The position numbers and the translations under genes are program-made. Source: Flavobacteriales bacterium (GTDB taxonomy: Bacteria; Bacteroidota; Bacteroidia; Flavobacteriales_D; CANHHI01). Taken from it: a stretch of DNA of 7,773 nt. Shown piece after piece: positions 7,510 to 7,773 of this stretch. The notes beneath the pieces are model-generated. The model was not told where the DNA came from. It made no database searches and was given only the letters and a program-made list of their open reading frames with translations. Position 1 is the stretch's first letter; each line of letters starts with the position of its first letter. Location: contig CANHHI010000066.1 in the NCBI GenBank assembly GCA_947460225.1, positions 1 to 7,773 on the forward strand, given 5' to 3'.

Positions 7510-7641
7510 CGGACACAGTCCGTTTTAATCCGTGCTACGCACGGGGCAAGATTACCCAGCAGTTACAACGCCTGCCGTAGGCAGAAAAAAGCATCTATGA
7601 TGCCCTGCACCGCAGGTGCAGATTAAAACGGACTGTGTCCG
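7510..7641. repeat. 132-bp unit bounded by 21-bp perfect inverted repeats
   Basis: Bases 7510-7530 are the exact reverse complement of 7621-7641 (CGGACACAGTCC at the outer left end, GGACTGTGTCCG at the outer right). Each arm also contains one of the small hairpins, so the region can fold either as one long stem or as separate small ones. The unit has no coding capacity of its own. I see no obvious target-site duplication next to the arms. This would suit a MITE-like or REP-like element, or a regulatory RNA with alternative folds. Confidence 0.75.
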
Positions 7642-7654
7642 AAAAAATTCCACC

Positions 7655-7667
7655 TCCAAAATTTGGA
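7655..7667. promoter_or_regulatory. Palindrome over the downstream promoter's -33 box, possible operator
   Basis: TCCAAA-A-TTTGGA is a perfect inverted repeat with a single central base. Its right half contains the TTTG (7662-7665) proposed as the -33 element of the next promoter. A dimeric regulator bound here would block RNA polymerase, but palindromes this short and AT-rich can occur by chance. Confidence 0.3.
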
Positions 7668-7694
7668 AAGTTCGCTAGAATTTTGTTATCTTTG
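7662..7694 (+). promoter_or_regulatory. Bacteroidota-type promoter for the next gene
   Basis: TTTG at 7662-7665 is followed after 21 nt by TATCTTTG at 7687-7694, matching the TTTG/TAnnTTTG consensus. Transcription would start near 7700, about 30 nt before the ATG at 7732. The core and the following bases repeat the operon promoter almost exactly, so the two transcripts may begin with the same few bases. Confidence 0.7.
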
Positions 7695-7731
7695 GCTCAT
7701 TGGTTTACGGCTCTATTTTTAATGCTTTATG

Positions 7732-7773
7732 ATGCGTTTTTCACGAAAACATAAAGTAGAAAAGAGCAGTAAA
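7732..7773 (+). CDS. Start of a gene cut by the window end
   Basis: An ATG at 7732 opens a frame that runs to the end of the window as MRFSRKHKVEKSSK, a strongly basic start. It lies about 38 nt after the -7 box of the promoter just upstream, which supports it as a real start. The other nearby ATG (7722) meets a stop at 7752. Fourteen codons are too few to identify the protein. Confidence 0.5.
   Translation, partial: MRFSRKHKVEKSSK

Larger units (their letters stand above)
7485..7641. repeat. Array of seven short hairpins with C-NNN-G triloops
   Basis: Seven perfect hairpins with 5-7 bp stems occur within 157 bases. They are AACAGGC-ATA-GCCTGTT (7485-7501), CGGAC-ACA-GTCCG (7510-7522), CCGTGC-TAC-GCACGG (7530-7544), CTGCC-GTA-GGCAG (7572-7584), GCATC-TAT-GATGC (7591-7603), CCTGC-ACC-GCAGG (7604-7616) and CGGAC-TGT-GTCCG (7629-7641). 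Every loop is three bases and every closing pair is C-G, while the stem sequences differ. The fifth and sixth abut directly. The sixth has an alternative fold, TGCACC-GCA-GGTGCA (7606-7620). Together they occupy most of the gap between the operon and the next promoter. I see no protein gene here. It could be a structured repeat element, a protected 3' UTR, or a small RNA. Confidence 0.85.

Noticed and set aside
7444..7626. 60-codon open frame overlapping the end of the GLUG gene and running through the hairpin array
   Set aside because: It starts inside a well-supported gene in another frame, and its sequence is dictated by the hairpins. It looks like chance openness.
7485..7641. CRISPR array
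   Set aside because: The hairpins are short, differ in sequence and have irregular spacing. There are no direct repeats of constant length with unique spacers and no cas gene.

Overview
The window looks like a piece of a Bacteroidota chromosome. The DNA is AT-rich, the coding genes lack Shine-Dalgarno sequences, and both promoters seen match the Bacteroidota form (TTTG, about 20 nt, TAnnTTTG). All major genes encode lipoproteins of kinds common in that phylum. No genus can be named from the sequence alone.

Layout: bases 1-249 hold a promoter and an AT-rich leader. Bases 250-7486 hold five co-directional genes spaced by 3, 2, 12 and 2 nt, almost certainly one operon. In order they encode a 570-aa lipoprotein of unknown function, a 160-aa lipocalin-like lipoprotein, two paralogous leucine-rich-repeat (LRR) lipoproteins (577 and 548 aa), and a 546-aa GLUG-motif lipoprotein. 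Bases 7487-7731 are intergenic. They contain an array of seven short hairpins, all with three-base loops closed by a C-G pair, and a 21-bp perfect inverted repeat. A second promoter and the first 14 codons of another gene (7732-7773) follow.

Working together: every protein of the operon has a type II signal peptide followed by Cys-x-Lys-Lys or Cys-Lys-Lys. None shows an enzyme, transporter or TonB-receptor signature. Genes 3, 4 and probably 5 share a plan: a beta-rich N-terminal stalk carrying a different repeat domain (LRR or GLUG). The simplest reading is an envelope-anchored binding or adhesion cluster made of paralogous modules. Its ligand and its side of the membrane cannot be read from the sequence.

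The most unusual DNA feature is the hairpin array downstream of the operon. Its stems differ in sequence but share one architecture, which suggests selection on structure or a structured repeat element.
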